DNA from: a bacterium | GTDB lineage: Bacteria; Acidobacteriota; Thermoanaerobaculia; Multivoradales; J023 | DNA: 64,000 nt | Assembly (NCBI GenBank): GCA_024226315.1 | Contig: JAAELT010000476.1 | Coordinates: 19,729-83,728, forward strand | Direction of reading: 5' to 3' | In this document: positions 18,199 to 26,284 of the stretch, in pieces | Layout: each line of letters starts with the position of its first letter | How positions within the stretch are numbered: position 1 is the first letter of the stretch | Translations under genes and position numbers: made by a program | The notes under the pieces: model-generated | The model's input: the letters and a program-made list of their open reading frames with translations, nothing else | Told to the model about the DNA's origin: nothing | Databases searched by the model: none

Positions 18199-18294
18199 AT
18201 TCTGCGACGAGTTTTTCGTAGGATAGCGAGCTAATGCAACCCGTATTCTGCGTCGAGTGCAGGTCGAACTGAACGCAGAACACGTCTTCTGCGT
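18199..18294. promoter_or_regulatory. Cluster of four TTCTGCG(T/A) motifs between recombinase and secreted-protein gene
   Basis: ATTCTGCG(A/T)CGAGT occurs at 18199-18212 and 18245-18258 as a direct repeat. ACGCAGAA at 18273-18280 and TTCTGCGT at 18287-18294 form inverted repeats with it and with each other. The first copy ends one base before the recombinase start codon (reverse strand). Spacing and proximity suggest operator or recombinase arm-type sites controlling both divergent genes. Function is inference. Confidence 0.5.
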
Positions 18295-18321
18295 GGAGAT
18301 ACTTAGACTAGGGAGAATATT

Positions 18322-19755
18322 ATGCGCCGTACCTACGCCATCACGATCTTGTTCACGCCCCTCTTCTTGACTGCCCCGGCCTCGTCACAGAATACGGTCC
18401 TCAATCAAGTCACGCGCTGGTGGAACGCGAGCGCGACCAACCATATGCTCTCCGTCTACTCGGGTGAGACCAATGGCGTGCTCGAAGGCCAGAGTTTCTA
18501 CATCTCGCGCTCGTCACAACCGGGAACGCGAGAACTGTTCAGGCTGTTCTCCCTCGTCCAGAACGATCACATGACCTCAGTATTGACCAATGAGGGCGGC
18601 TATGCCCTCGATGGTTCGCTCGGCCATGCCTTTGTCTCGCCCGGACCCGGAATGGAGCCGATGAACCGCTGGTTCAAAACCGGCGTGGACTTTGACCACC
18701 TCGTCGCTTCCTACACTGAGGACCCTTCGCCCTTGGGCTACGTGCTAGAAGGTACCCTCGGCTTCGGCTACCCGCGCTTCGGCCCAAGCTGCGAGTTATC
18801 CGTCCATCTCGACGGCGCCGAAGTGCGGCTGACCGCCAACCGCGTTGCAGGAGCCGCCATCTCGGGTCTCACCTGGAACGGCAAGCAGCTGGTCAACAAT
18901 TTCGACTACGGGCGGCAGATCCAGACGGCGTTTAACTTCACCAACGTCGGCGAAGAAGACAACCCTACGGAGGCCGGAAGCCGCTACGGCTGCCCGGGGG
19001 TGGTCGCCGCAATGCGCGCCCAAGGATCCCCCGTCGAGCAGATCGCGGTGCAGGGCAGTGTTTTGACCACGCGCTCACGTCCCTTGCAATGGAACCCGGA
19101 GAATCACGGTGGCGACGCTGACCATCCAGTGATGTGGAACGGCGCCATCGAGAAGCGCATCGAGTTGGATTACCAAGGCCATCCCCGGCACATCAAGTGG
19201 ACCACGACGCTCGACGTGCCTGTCGACCGCGCCCAATTTGACTGGGAGGCGGTCACCGCTTACCTGACGGCCGATCTCGACCGCCTATATGCCTTCGACG
19301 CAACCGCGGACACCCTGGTCGACCGGAGCGCCGACGTGCCCAACAACGGCTGCTTGGAAGGTGGACTAGATCCCAACCTGGCACCCACCTCGGGCGGTGT
19401 CATCCTCGCCACGGCTAACGGGCAATACGCACTCGGCGCCTACCGCCGCAAGACCACCCGGAATCACTTCGCGCTGTGCAAGTTCCACAACGGTGCAGGC
19501 AACGGGGTCTACGACGCTGACACCACCAAGTGGAGCGTGCTCGAACGCGACGGCATCCCAGGCATCACCGCCGGCCGACACAGTGCTACGGTCTTTCTCG
19601 CAGTCGGCACCCTCTCTGACGTGCGCGCCAGTATGCTGGCGTTTCATCAGGACATGGACATCTTCTCCGATGGCTTCGAATCGGGGACGACTGGCGCCTG
19701 GACGACGACGGCACCGTTGGGCAACCCCAAGGGGGTTGCCGCTGGGGGTCTGTAG
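18322..19755 (+). CDS. Secreted protein of unknown function with DGFESG-type C-terminal motif
   Basis: 477 residues with a clear signal peptide (ITILFTPLFLTAPASSQN) and a ribosome site GGGAG nine bases before the ATG. Residues about 30-150 contain repeats with W/Y-rich turns (RWWNASATNHMLS, RWFKTGVDFDHLVAS) that resemble the short beta repeats of secreted sugar-binding-like proteins. The middle (about 155-450) is a large beta-rich domain with no recognised catalytic motif. The end IFSDGFESGTTGAWTTT is a short motif seen at the C-termini of many secreted proteins of Acidobacteriota and some Gammaproteobacteria. The last 12 residues (GNPKGVAAGGL) look like read-through past the usual end. It lies inside the 49-bp-repeat-flanked island. 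Confidence 0.75.
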   Translation: MRRTYAITILFTPLFLTAPASSQNTVLNQVTRWWNASATNHMLSVYSGETNGVLEGQSFYISRSSQPGTRELFRLFSLVQNDHMTSVLTNEGGYALDGSLGHAFVSPGPGMEPMNRWFKTGVDFDHLVASYTEDPSPLGYVLEGTLGFGYPRFGPSCELSVHLDGAEVRLTANRVAGAAISGLTWNGKQLVNNFDYGRQIQTAFNFTNVGEEDNPTEAGSRYGCPGVVAAMRAQGSPVEQIAVQGSVLTTRSRPLQWNPENHGGDADHPVMWNGAIEKRIELDYQGHPRHIKWTTTLDVPVDRAQFDWEAVTAYLTADLDRLYAFDATADTLVDRSADVPNNGCLEGGLDPNLAPTSGGVILATANGQYALGAYRRKTTRNHFALCKFHNGAGNGVYDADTTKWSVLERDGIPGITAGRHSATVFLAVGTLSDVRASMLAFHQDMDIFSDGFESGTTGAWTTTAPLGNPKGVAAGGL

Positions 19756-19902
19756 GAATCGGGACCGTCCCCCAGGCCGGCCGGTTCAACGTCCTTCTGT
19801 ATGGTGAGTACCAGCTCAACCGCGGACTCGTGCGGGTCCAACGGTCGCCCGGTGCTTAGCGTATAAATTCGCGCGATTCTGGGCGCTACCCAGTCTACGT
19901 CG

Positions 19903-19943
19903 CCGGTGCAGATCGCGGGATCAATTCCCGCGCGCTGCACCGG
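19903..19943 (+). terminator. Strong GC-rich hairpin with T-run; also resembles a tRNA 3' end
   Basis: A nine-base outer stem (CCGGTGCAG/CTGCACCGG) and a seven-base inner stem (CGCGGGA/TCCCGCG) enclose a five-base loop, and TTTT follows the stem at 19944-19947, so it can work as a Rho-independent terminator for the secreted-protein gene. The inner part also looks like a tRNA T-arm and acceptor end, but no cloverleaf with a canonical anticodon loop could be drawn upstream, so a tRNA is not called. Confidence 0.5.
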
Positions 19944-19986
19944 TTTTGAGTTTCAGAGCTTTCGGTGCCGATGTCGCTGCTCGGCC

Positions 19987-20172
19987 TCAACTCACGATCG
20001 CCTCGAGCGCCGCTTCGATCGCGCCCAGGTGGGCCGACGCTTCGCGGTAGCCGATGTCGAAGATCTCCTGTACGTGCCGGGTGTTGAAGGCGCCGAAGCG
20101 CTCGAGGCCCGGAGGACAGAGCAGGACGTCGCACTCGTGGAACTTCGGCTTGGAGTTGTAGTAGCGGGCCAC
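19987..20172 (-). pseudogene. 3' fragment of a patatin-like phospholipase gene (duplicate of the gene at 25322-26104)
   Basis: The translation NSKPKFHECDVLLCPPGLER and the rest to the stop match the C-terminal 60 residues of the complete patatin gene near 25.3 kb almost residue for residue, and the DNA is highly similar. Homology stops abruptly at about 20172, where the sequence changes to an unrelated reading (TSYTIQVYDGD). The catalytic Ser and Asp regions are absent, so it is a relic from duplication followed by deletion or ectopic recombination. Confidence 0.8.
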
Positions 20173-20243
20173 CAGAATGTCGCCGTCGTAGACCTGGATC
20201 GTATAGCTGGTGGCGCCGATCGGCGAGAAATCGCCGTGAGCGA

Positions 20244-20292
20244 CCTGGCGGCCGAGGGCAACGGCCCGCTGCGCTACCAGTCGAAGCACTGA
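20244..20292 (+). repeat. 49-bp direct repeat, right copy (MBL 3'-end relic)
   Basis: Encodes LAAEGNGPLRYQSKH and a stop, matching the end of the MBL gene at 17007-17055. Upstream, weak similarity (GADRR against GADRK) hints that a longer homologous gene end once lay here. It abuts the patatin relic on the opposite strand. Confidence 0.6.
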
Positions 20293-20317
20293 TTTGCGCG
20301 AACGAACGATCCTGGCT

Positions 20318-23300
20318 TTACTCCAGGGCCAGGATCGCTTCGCTCAACCGGCCGTCGAACACCCGGGCAGTGCCGCTCCACGTCCGGCCGTCCGCGGCGC
20401 GTACCTCGATCCGCCACGAGCCGGGCGTCAGGCCCTGCAAAAAGATAGAGCGTGAGCGCCGGGTGCGCGGCCCGGCGTAGGCGGGGTCGTCCGGCACCTC
20501 GAGGGCCGCCTCCACCAGGATCGGGACGCTGGTGCCCCAGTCCGACTCGAGCGCCAGCTCTCCGACGTGGAGCCGCAGCGAGCCCGCCGCCGGAAACGGC
20601 AGGAGGACCTCCGGGCCGGGGACCTCAGCGTCGGTCTCGATCCAGGTGAAGTCGTCGTGCGCCCGCAACCGGAAGCGGCCGGGCGGGGCGCCGGGCCAGT
20701 GGCCGGAGGCGACGCCGTCGAGCGCGATCGAGTCCATGGCCACCCGGTTGCCGGCGGCGTCGCGCAGCTCGAGGGTGACGGAGTAGGGGAGCCGGCCGCT
20801 CGAGGTCTCGACGCGGAAGTGGAGACCCGAGCTCGGGGTCAGCTCGATCACGGCCGGCTCGGCAGCCGCAGCGACCGAGACCGACGCGTGCGCGTCGAGG
20901 TATCCCGACGCAACCGCCATGAGCGACCAGCGGCCCTCGAGGACCGGCCCGATCTCGAACCAGCCGGCGAGGTCGGACACGGCCTCGAATTTTTCGCCAT
21001 GGGTACGGATCACCACGGGGAAAGCCGAAACCTTCGCCTCGCCGACGCCCGTGCCGGTCTCCGCGTCGACCGCCCGGCCACGCAGCCGCGTGGTGCGCAA
21101 CTCCACCGGGAGCTCGATGTCGGCGTCGACGCTCAGCGTGCGCCGCGTCGAGCCCAGCGGCCCCAGGACGGTCAGCTCGTAGTTTCCGGCAGGGACAGTG
21201 GCAAAGTCGAAACGTCCGGAATCATGACTGCTGCCGTCGTAGCTCTGGACGGTGACGCCCTCGCCTTCCGTCCTGAGGGTGACGGAGGTGTGGCGGGCGG
21301 GCGTCCGGCCGTCGATCAGCACCTGACCCCATACGCGGTAGGAACGGGGGAGCTCGAAATCGTGCCGGGCCTTCGTCTGGCCCGGCTCGATCTCGATCTC
21401 GGCCTCGAGCCGCGTCTCGGCCCAGGCGACGACCATCCAGGTGCCGGCCCCCAGGCCCTCGAACCGGTAGCTGTCGCCGTCGAGGACGGCTTCATGGAAG
21501 TCGAAGACATGGTGGCGTTGAGCGTGGATCTTCAGGCGGGCCAGATCCTCGTCTCGGAGACCCACGATCTCGCCGCTCAGGGTGGCGCCGGGATCGAGCA
21601 CCAGCTCCACCGGTTCGAGACCGGCGTCCACCACCAGCGGCAGGGCCGTCATCGCCCAGCCGGGCGACACCGCGGTCAGCCGGTAGCCGCCCTCCTTGAC
21701 CCGGCGCAGCTCGAAACGGCCGGCGGCATCGGCGCGGGCGCCGTATTCCGGCAGGGTCGACCGGGGCGGTACGAGGCCGATCTCGGCCCCGGGGACCGGC
21801 TCGCCGCCCGGACCGATCACCCGTCCGCGGACGGCGACGAGCTTCCAGGGAGCCGGGTCGAGATCGACCCGGATCGTCGCCTGGTCGGGGCGGACCCGGA
21901 GATCGGCGCGCCACCAGCGCGGGTGCTCGAGGTGGTGGACCTCCAGCGAGTACGGACCGCCGACCGGCACGCGGTCGAGCACGCCGGTGCCCTCGCCGAC
22001 GGTCGACAGCGACGCGTAGTACTGCGACAGCTCGATGTCCTGGAGGTGGAAGTCGACCTCCGCGCCGGCCACGGGTCGCCCTTCGGCGTCGCGCACGGTG
22101 AGCACCAGATCGCGGGTCTCGGCCGGCTCGAGCGTGATCGACACCTCTCCCGGTTCCCGGCCGTGGGAGGTTGCGGCCACTTCGGCCTCGGCGCTGGCCA
22201 GGAGGAAGCCCTGCGCCGTGACCTCCAGGCGATGGCGCCCCGGCTCGACGTCAGCGAAGCGGAATCGGCCCTCGGTAGCGGTGGTCCGGACGTGGGTGCC
22301 GACGTGGGTCTGCTCATCAGGATCCAGGACGACGTTGGCGTCGGCTACCGGTGTACCGTCAGGGTCGCTCACCCGGCCGGCGACAGTCAGCGTCGCTTCC
22401 AGGACGACGGGCGCCTTCAGCTTCTTGCCGCCCTCGCCGGGCTCGAGGTCGGGCTCGACCAGCCGCAGCCGGTAGCCTTCCTTGCGGAAGCGGAAGAAGA
22501 AGCCGGGGTCGAGCTCCGGCGGGACCTCGAGCCGGAACCCGCCCCGCGAGTCGCTCTCGCCGCCGGGCGATGGCAGCCAGTCGCGCGACATGGCGGCCGG
22601 CAGCTTCCGGTGGTACTCGATGGCGACGCCGGCCAGCGGCTGCTCTTCGGCGTCCACCACCCGGCCGCTCAGGATCGCCGGCCGCCGCAGACGGATGGCG
22701 CCGAGATCGGTCGCCGGCGGCGCGGTCTCACTGCCCGCGACCACCGGTCGGACCCGTAGCCCCTCGATCCCGGTCGGGAAGTAGCCGTCGACGTCGAGCA
22801 CCGCGGCATAGTCGCCGTGCGGCACCCCGACCATTTCGAAAACGCCGTCCTCCCCGCTGGTCGTCGTCCACGGCCGTGCTCCGTCGTCGCCGGCGCGCCA
22901 CAAAGCCACCCGCACGCCTGCCAACGGCTCGGCGCCGTCGCCGGTGGCACGGCCCCGCACCACGGCTCCCGGAGCCAATAGAATCCCGCCCAGCTCGCAG
23001 ACCCCTCCGGGCCGCGCCGTGTAGCCGTACGGCGGGATTTCGAGAGCGCGCCGCGCCAGCCCCGGCGCCGAGATCTCGAGCATCCAGCGCCGCTGATCGC
23101 GGGCGATCCCGGTGAGATCGACGGCGATCTCGAAGCGACCGTCTCCCCCGGAGGCGGCCCGGAGCGATTCTGTCTCCTCCTTCGGCTGCGACGCGTCGGC
23201 CGTCGGCCGTTGGCTCAACCGTGCCTCCGCGCTTTCGAGCGCCCCCGCGCGGGTCACCACCTGGCCGCGGATGACGTAGACCTCTGCCGTGGGCGACTCG

Positions 23301-23401
23301 CCGGCGGCCAGAACGCCGGCCGTCACGGCATCGCCGAGTGACACGCTGGCGAGCCAGACGGCGCCGGCGCACAGCAGCGTGTTGACGATGGCCGATCTCA
23401 T
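20318..23401 (-). CDS. Large secreted protein made of repeated carboxypeptidase-regulatory-like (CarboxypepD_reg) domains
   Basis: About 1027 residues from ATG 23401, chosen for the GAGGGGG ribosome site and because a signal peptide (IVNTLLCAGAVWLASVSLG) follows at once. The rest is a string of eight or more beta-sandwich repeats with the pattern V.GRV.D..G.P.AGA.V (for example SGRVVDAEEQPLAGVAIEY, VRGRVIGPGGEPVPGAEIG, LRGRAVDAETGTGVGEAKV). Such transthyretin-like modules are structural or adhesive and are common in secreted proteins of Acidobacteriota and Bacteroidetes. No catalytic domain or membrane anchor is visible. It converges on the island scar and lies downstream of another secreted-protein gene on the same strand. 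Confidence 0.85.
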   Translation of the reverse strand: MRSAIVNTLLCAGAVWLASVSLGDAVTAGVLAAGESPTAEVYVIRGQVVTRAGALESAEARLSQRPTADASQPKEETESLRAASGGDGRFEIAVDLTGIARDQRRWMLEISAPGLARRALEIPPYGYTARPGGVCELGGILLAPGAVVRGRATGDGAEPLAGVRVALWRAGDDGARPWTTTSGEDGVFEMVGVPHGDYAAVLDVDGYFPTGIEGLRVRPVVAGSETAPPATDLGAIRLRRPAILSGRVVDAEEQPLAGVAIEYHRKLPAAMSRDWLPSPGGESDSRGGFRLEVPPELDPGFFFRFRKEGYRLRLVEPDLEPGEGGKKLKAPVVLEATLTVAGRVSDPDGTPVADANVVLDPDEQTHVGTHVRTTATEGRFRFADVEPGRHRLEVTAQGFLLASAEAEVAATSHGREPGEVSITLEPAETRDLVLTVRDAEGRPVAGAEVDFHLQDIELSQYYASLSTVGEGTGVLDRVPVGGPYSLEVHHLEHPRWWRADLRVRPDQATIRVDLDPAPWKLVAVRGRVIGPGGEPVPGAEIGLVPPRSTLPEYGARADAAGRFELRRVKEGGYRLTAVSPGWAMTALPLVVDAGLEPVELVLDPGATLSGEIVGLRDEDLARLKIHAQRHHVFDFHEAVLDGDSYRFEGLGAGTWMVVAWAETRLEAEIEIEPGQTKARHDFELPRSYRVWGQVLIDGRTPARHTSVTLRTEGEGVTVQSYDGSSHDSGRFDFATVPAGNYELTVLGPLGSTRRTLSVDADIELPVELRTTRLRGRAVDAETGTGVGEAKVSAFPVVIRTHGEKFEAVSDLAGWFEIGPVLEGRWSLMAVASGYLDAHASVSVAAAAEPAVIELTPSSGLHFRVETSSGRLPYSVTLELRDAAGNRVAMDSIALDGVASGHWPGAPPGRFRLRAHDDFTWIETDAEVPGPEVLLPFPAAGSLRLHVGELALESDWGTSVPILVEAALEVPDDPAYAGPRTRRSRSIFLQGLTPGSWRIEVRAADGRTWSGTARVFDGRLSEAILALE

Positions 23402-23545
23402 CGGAACCCAGACCCCCTCCCACCCAGGATACCGGCCACGGAACTCCGACGCCAGGCCCGGCATGCGGACGACCCATGCCGGGCCGGGAGACTTCGGTAC
23501 GGTCACGCATCGCCCGCGATCGGCGGGATCGACGCCCGATGCGAG

Positions 23546-25099
23546 CTACTCGCCGTCGCCCAGGTCTCCCGTGATGATCGGGTTGGCGGTGGAGCAGGCG
23601 CTGGTCAGCTGCGTCGCCGCGAAGCCGACGCTCAGCGTGCCCTCGATGCCACCCTCCGATTCGAGCTCGGTGGTGACCCAGCTCTGCGCGATGTCGCCGA
23701 AGAGCCCGTCGGTGGAGCAGGGGGTCGGGGACCCCGAGGTGTCACCGAGCGTGAAGTTCAGGTTCAGGTACATCCAGCCGAAGTCGTACGGAGGAGCGAG
23801 ATCGCCGGCACCGACTTCGTACCGCCCGGTTTCGAGCGGGAAGCACTGGATGCCCTCCCCCGGCTGATCCGGCAGCGGCGGCGAGATCCCTCCACCGCCC
23901 GGTACGCCCGGAGTGTCCGTGCACAGCTCATAGGCGTCTTCCTGGGTGTCGAAGGCGACCACCTGCGTCTCGTCCAGCGGCCACCACGGCGGCGTGCCCG
24001 AGGTGGGCGTGCAGTCGTTGTCGAACCCGCTGGTGCTGACCCGACATTTCGAGTCCCTCCACACGAGCAGGTCGGTGCCGCCCGGGAACAGCGCATTCGG
24101 CTGGAAGTAGCGGGTGGCCCAGGTCGAAGCCAGGGGCTCGCGCTGATCGGTGGCCAGGCCATCCACGTAACGGCCATAGAAAGTGTGGTCTCCCGGCAGG
24201 AAAGCTCCGCTTTCGGAAGCCTCGATCGCCACCAGGTTGTCGCCCCACGCGCGCCCGTCCTGGACGATGAACCAGTCACCCCAGAGCTGGTTGACCTCGC
24301 TGGTCAAACCGCTTCCGAAGTAGCCTGCCTGGCCCGGGAACAGCAGGTTGCAGTCGGTGACGTTGTCGATCGTGATGTAGCCGCGGGCGATGAAGTCGTT
24401 GCCGCCGGCGCCGGTCTCGTCGTGCACCTGGCCGATGCACGAGACCTGGTCGCAGGCTAGACCTCGTCCAGTGTGGCCGCAGCGGACGCGCTCGGCGAAC
24501 GTCCCCACGAGCACCGGGTTGACACCCAGGGGCAGGTTGGTGTCACAGCCCGGGAAGCGGGGGCAGTCGACGCCTTCGGGACCGCAGCCGGCGATGCCAC
24601 CTTCCGGGGTCACCACCTCGGAGGCCGAGTCCCACTGGGGGTTCTCGCTCAACCCGGGATGCGGGCCGCTCTGCTCCCAGAGCGTGCCTTCGTTGTCGTC
24701 GAGTCGCCGGCCGTGCGGGCTGATCTGGTCGGTGGGATCGTTCCACGCGTGCGAGGTGATCGGCAGATTGCCGTTGTTGAACATGTCGCACAGACTCAGC
24801 GTCTCCACGTCGTATCCCGTCAGGAAGATGTTGAAGTCGATCGACGGCTGTGACCAGTCGCCCCACAACACCACGTGGACCACGGCCGGGGCGGCCGAGG
24901 CGTTGTTGACCGAGAAGAACGTGTCGACGGACCTCGCCGACGCCACGGGATCGTCCTCGGTTGGAGTCAAGCCGCACTCGAAGTACGGCAGCAACAGAGT
25001 CGCCGCGGGGACCGCGTCGATCGTACAGAGCTCGGCGAACGACTGGCCTCCTAGCGCCAGGAGACACGTCAAAGCCAGCAGCGGAACAACTCTCCTCAT
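23546..25099 (-). CDS. Secreted protein of unknown function (CTIDAVPAATLLLPYFE family)
   Basis: About 517 residues from ATG 25099, supported by AAGGAGG nine bases upstream and an immediate signal peptide (VVPLLALTCLLALGGQSFA). The mature N-terminus ELCTIDAVPAATLLLPYFEC recalls uncharacterised secreted proteins of Acidobacteriota that start this way. The chain is rich in paired cysteines (e.g. CGPEGVDCPRFPGC, CGHTGRGLACDQVSC) and in Asn/Gly/Trp, as expected of an extracellular beta-rich protein. No catalytic motif is recognised. Confidence 0.75.
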   Translation of the reverse strand: MRRVVPLLALTCLLALGGQSFAELCTIDAVPAATLLLPYFECGLTPTEDDPVASARSVDTFFSVNNASAAPAVVHVVLWGDWSQPSIDFNIFLTGYDVETLSLCDMFNNGNLPITSHAWNDPTDQISPHGRRLDDNEGTLWEQSGPHPGLSENPQWDSASEVVTPEGGIAGCGPEGVDCPRFPGCDTNLPLGVNPVLVGTFAERVRCGHTGRGLACDQVSCIGQVHDETGAGGNDFIARGYITIDNVTDCNLLFPGQAGYFGSGLTSEVNQLWGDWFIVQDGRAWGDNLVAIEASESGAFLPGDHTFYGRYVDGLATDQREPLASTWATRYFQPNALFPGGTDLLVWRDSKCRVSTSGFDNDCTPTSGTPPWWPLDETQVVAFDTQEDAYELCTDTPGVPGGGGISPPLPDQPGEGIQCFPLETGRYEVGAGDLAPPYDFGWMYLNLNFTLGDTSGSPTPCSTDGLFGDIAQSWVTTELESEGGIEGTLSVGFAATQLTSACSTANPIITGDLGDGE

Positions 25100-25321
25100 G
25101 GTGGGAACCTCCTTTTCGGGCATTCGAAGCCCGTCAACGGCCTTCGGCAGCTCGGCGATCTTGGGGTTCCACGCGAGGATCGCGGGAAAGCGAGGACCCG
25201 CAGCTTTGCGGCACCGGGTTTTCCCGGCTGTGCCTTTTTCGAGGCACATCGCAGAATATCAAGCGCCGGAAGACGCCAGAACGATCCGGACGGGTGGTGC
25301 GTCACCTACCCGAGAGGGTGG

Positions 25322-26104
25322 TCAGCCTACGATCGCCTCGAGCGCAGCCTCGATCTCACCCATGTGGGCCACTGCTTCCCGGTAGCCGATGTCGAAGATC
25401 TCCTGGACGTGTTTGGTGTTGAAGGCGCCGAAGCGCTCGAGGCCCGGCGGCCAGAGCATGACGTCGCACTCGTGGAACTTCGGCTTTGAGTTGAAGTAGC
25501 GCGCCACCTCGAGCGCCCGCTGGGACACCGCCAGCGTGCTCTTGAGATCCCCGGCGTGGACAGACTTCAGCGGGCTGACGTAGATCCCGACGATGACGTC
25601 GCACAGGCCCTTGAGCGGCTCGACCGGAAAGTTGTTGACGATGCCGCCGTCGGCGAACCAGCGGCCTTCGATCTCGATCGGCGTGAACACGATCGGTACC
25701 GACGAAGACGCCAGGATGGCCGAGATCAGGGGCCCGGACTCGAAAATCACCAGTTTGGCGTTGAGCAGGTCGGTGGCGGCGACGAATAGCCGGTGGCGCA
25801 GCGACTCGAAGGAGTCTTCGGGGAAGTACTCCAGGAACTCGGCGCGCACCTTGGCGGTGTCGATGATGCCGGGCTTGCCGAAGGAGAGCCTGGTCAGCTT
25901 GAAGGGGTTGCGAGTGGCGAAGAAGTCGCGGATCTCGAGCCCGGAATGACCCGCGGCATAGAGCGCGCCGACGATGGCGCCGGCGCTGGTGCCGCCCAGG
26001 CACTCGGCCTTGATGCCTCGCTCCTCGAGGGCGTGAAGCACCCCCGCCTGGGCGATGGCGCGCGCACCGCCGCCGGAGCAGACGACACCCAGTCTGTATT
26101 GCAT
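25322..26104 (-). CDS. Patatin-like phospholipase
   Basis: 260 residues, the normal length for bacterial RssA-like patatins. The oxyanion loop SGGGARA (residues 10-16), the nucleophile Ser40 in GGTSAGAIVG and the catalytic Asp152 in FADGGIVNN form the Ser-Asp dyad, so it should hydrolyse acyl ester bonds of lipids. There is no signal peptide, so it probably acts in the cytoplasm or at the inner membrane. Its ATG overlaps by one base the TGA of a deleted histidine kinase relic, suggesting it was once the second gene of an operon with that kinase. A 3' fragment of a second copy lies at 19987-20172. Confidence 0.92.
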   Translation of the reverse strand: MQYRLGVVCSGGGARAIAQAGVLHALEERGIKAECLGGTSAGAIVGALYAAGHSGLEIRDFFATRNPFKLTRLSFGKPGIIDTAKVRAEFLEYFPEDSFESLRHRLFVAATDLLNAKLVIFESGPLISAILASSSVPIVFTPIEIEGRWFADGGIVNNFPVEPLKGLCDVIVGIYVSPLKSVHAGDLKSTLAVSQRALEVARYFNSKPKFHECDVMLWPPGLERFGAFNTKHVQEIFDIGYREAVAHMGEIEAALEAIVG

Positions 26105-26258
26105 CAGATTTCGTGGCCCATCAGTGAGAAGGTGAACACCGAGCCCTCGTCCAACCGGCCGGTGACGGTGATCGTACCGCCGTGGAGCTCAGCACCCTCA
26201 GCGGGCGTAGAGCCTCCAACCGTTCGGATTCGTCGTCGGGTAGTTGCGGCTCTTGCAT
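26104..26258 (-). pseudogene. GAF-sensor histidine kinase relic with a large internal deletion
   Basis: The ATG at 26258 opens MQEPQLPDDESERLEALRPL, the classical N-terminus of GAF-domain signalling proteins (LPxxExxRLxALxxYxIL). After about 23 codons the coding signal jumps to another frame reading ELHGGTITVTGRLDEGSVFT and FSLMGHEI-stop, the usual end of an HATPase domain. Between the two halves everything is missing (GAF, HisKA and most of the ATPase, probably about 1 kb or more), and the joint is near 26193-26200. The TGA overlaps the patatin start as TGATG. Confidence 0.65.
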
Positions 26259-26284
26259 GGCAACAGCGTCGCGTCTGTGAGCGT

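Noticed and set aside
19850..19945. tRNA gene
   Set aside because: Only a T-arm and acceptor-like 3' end can be drawn; D and anticodon arms and a proper 5' acceptor are lacking, so it is reported as a hairpin/terminator.
20567..22759. 730-codon plus-strand frame inside the CarboxypepD-repeat gene
   Set aside because: Antisense shadow; the minus strand has a signal peptide, a ribosome site and repeated domains.
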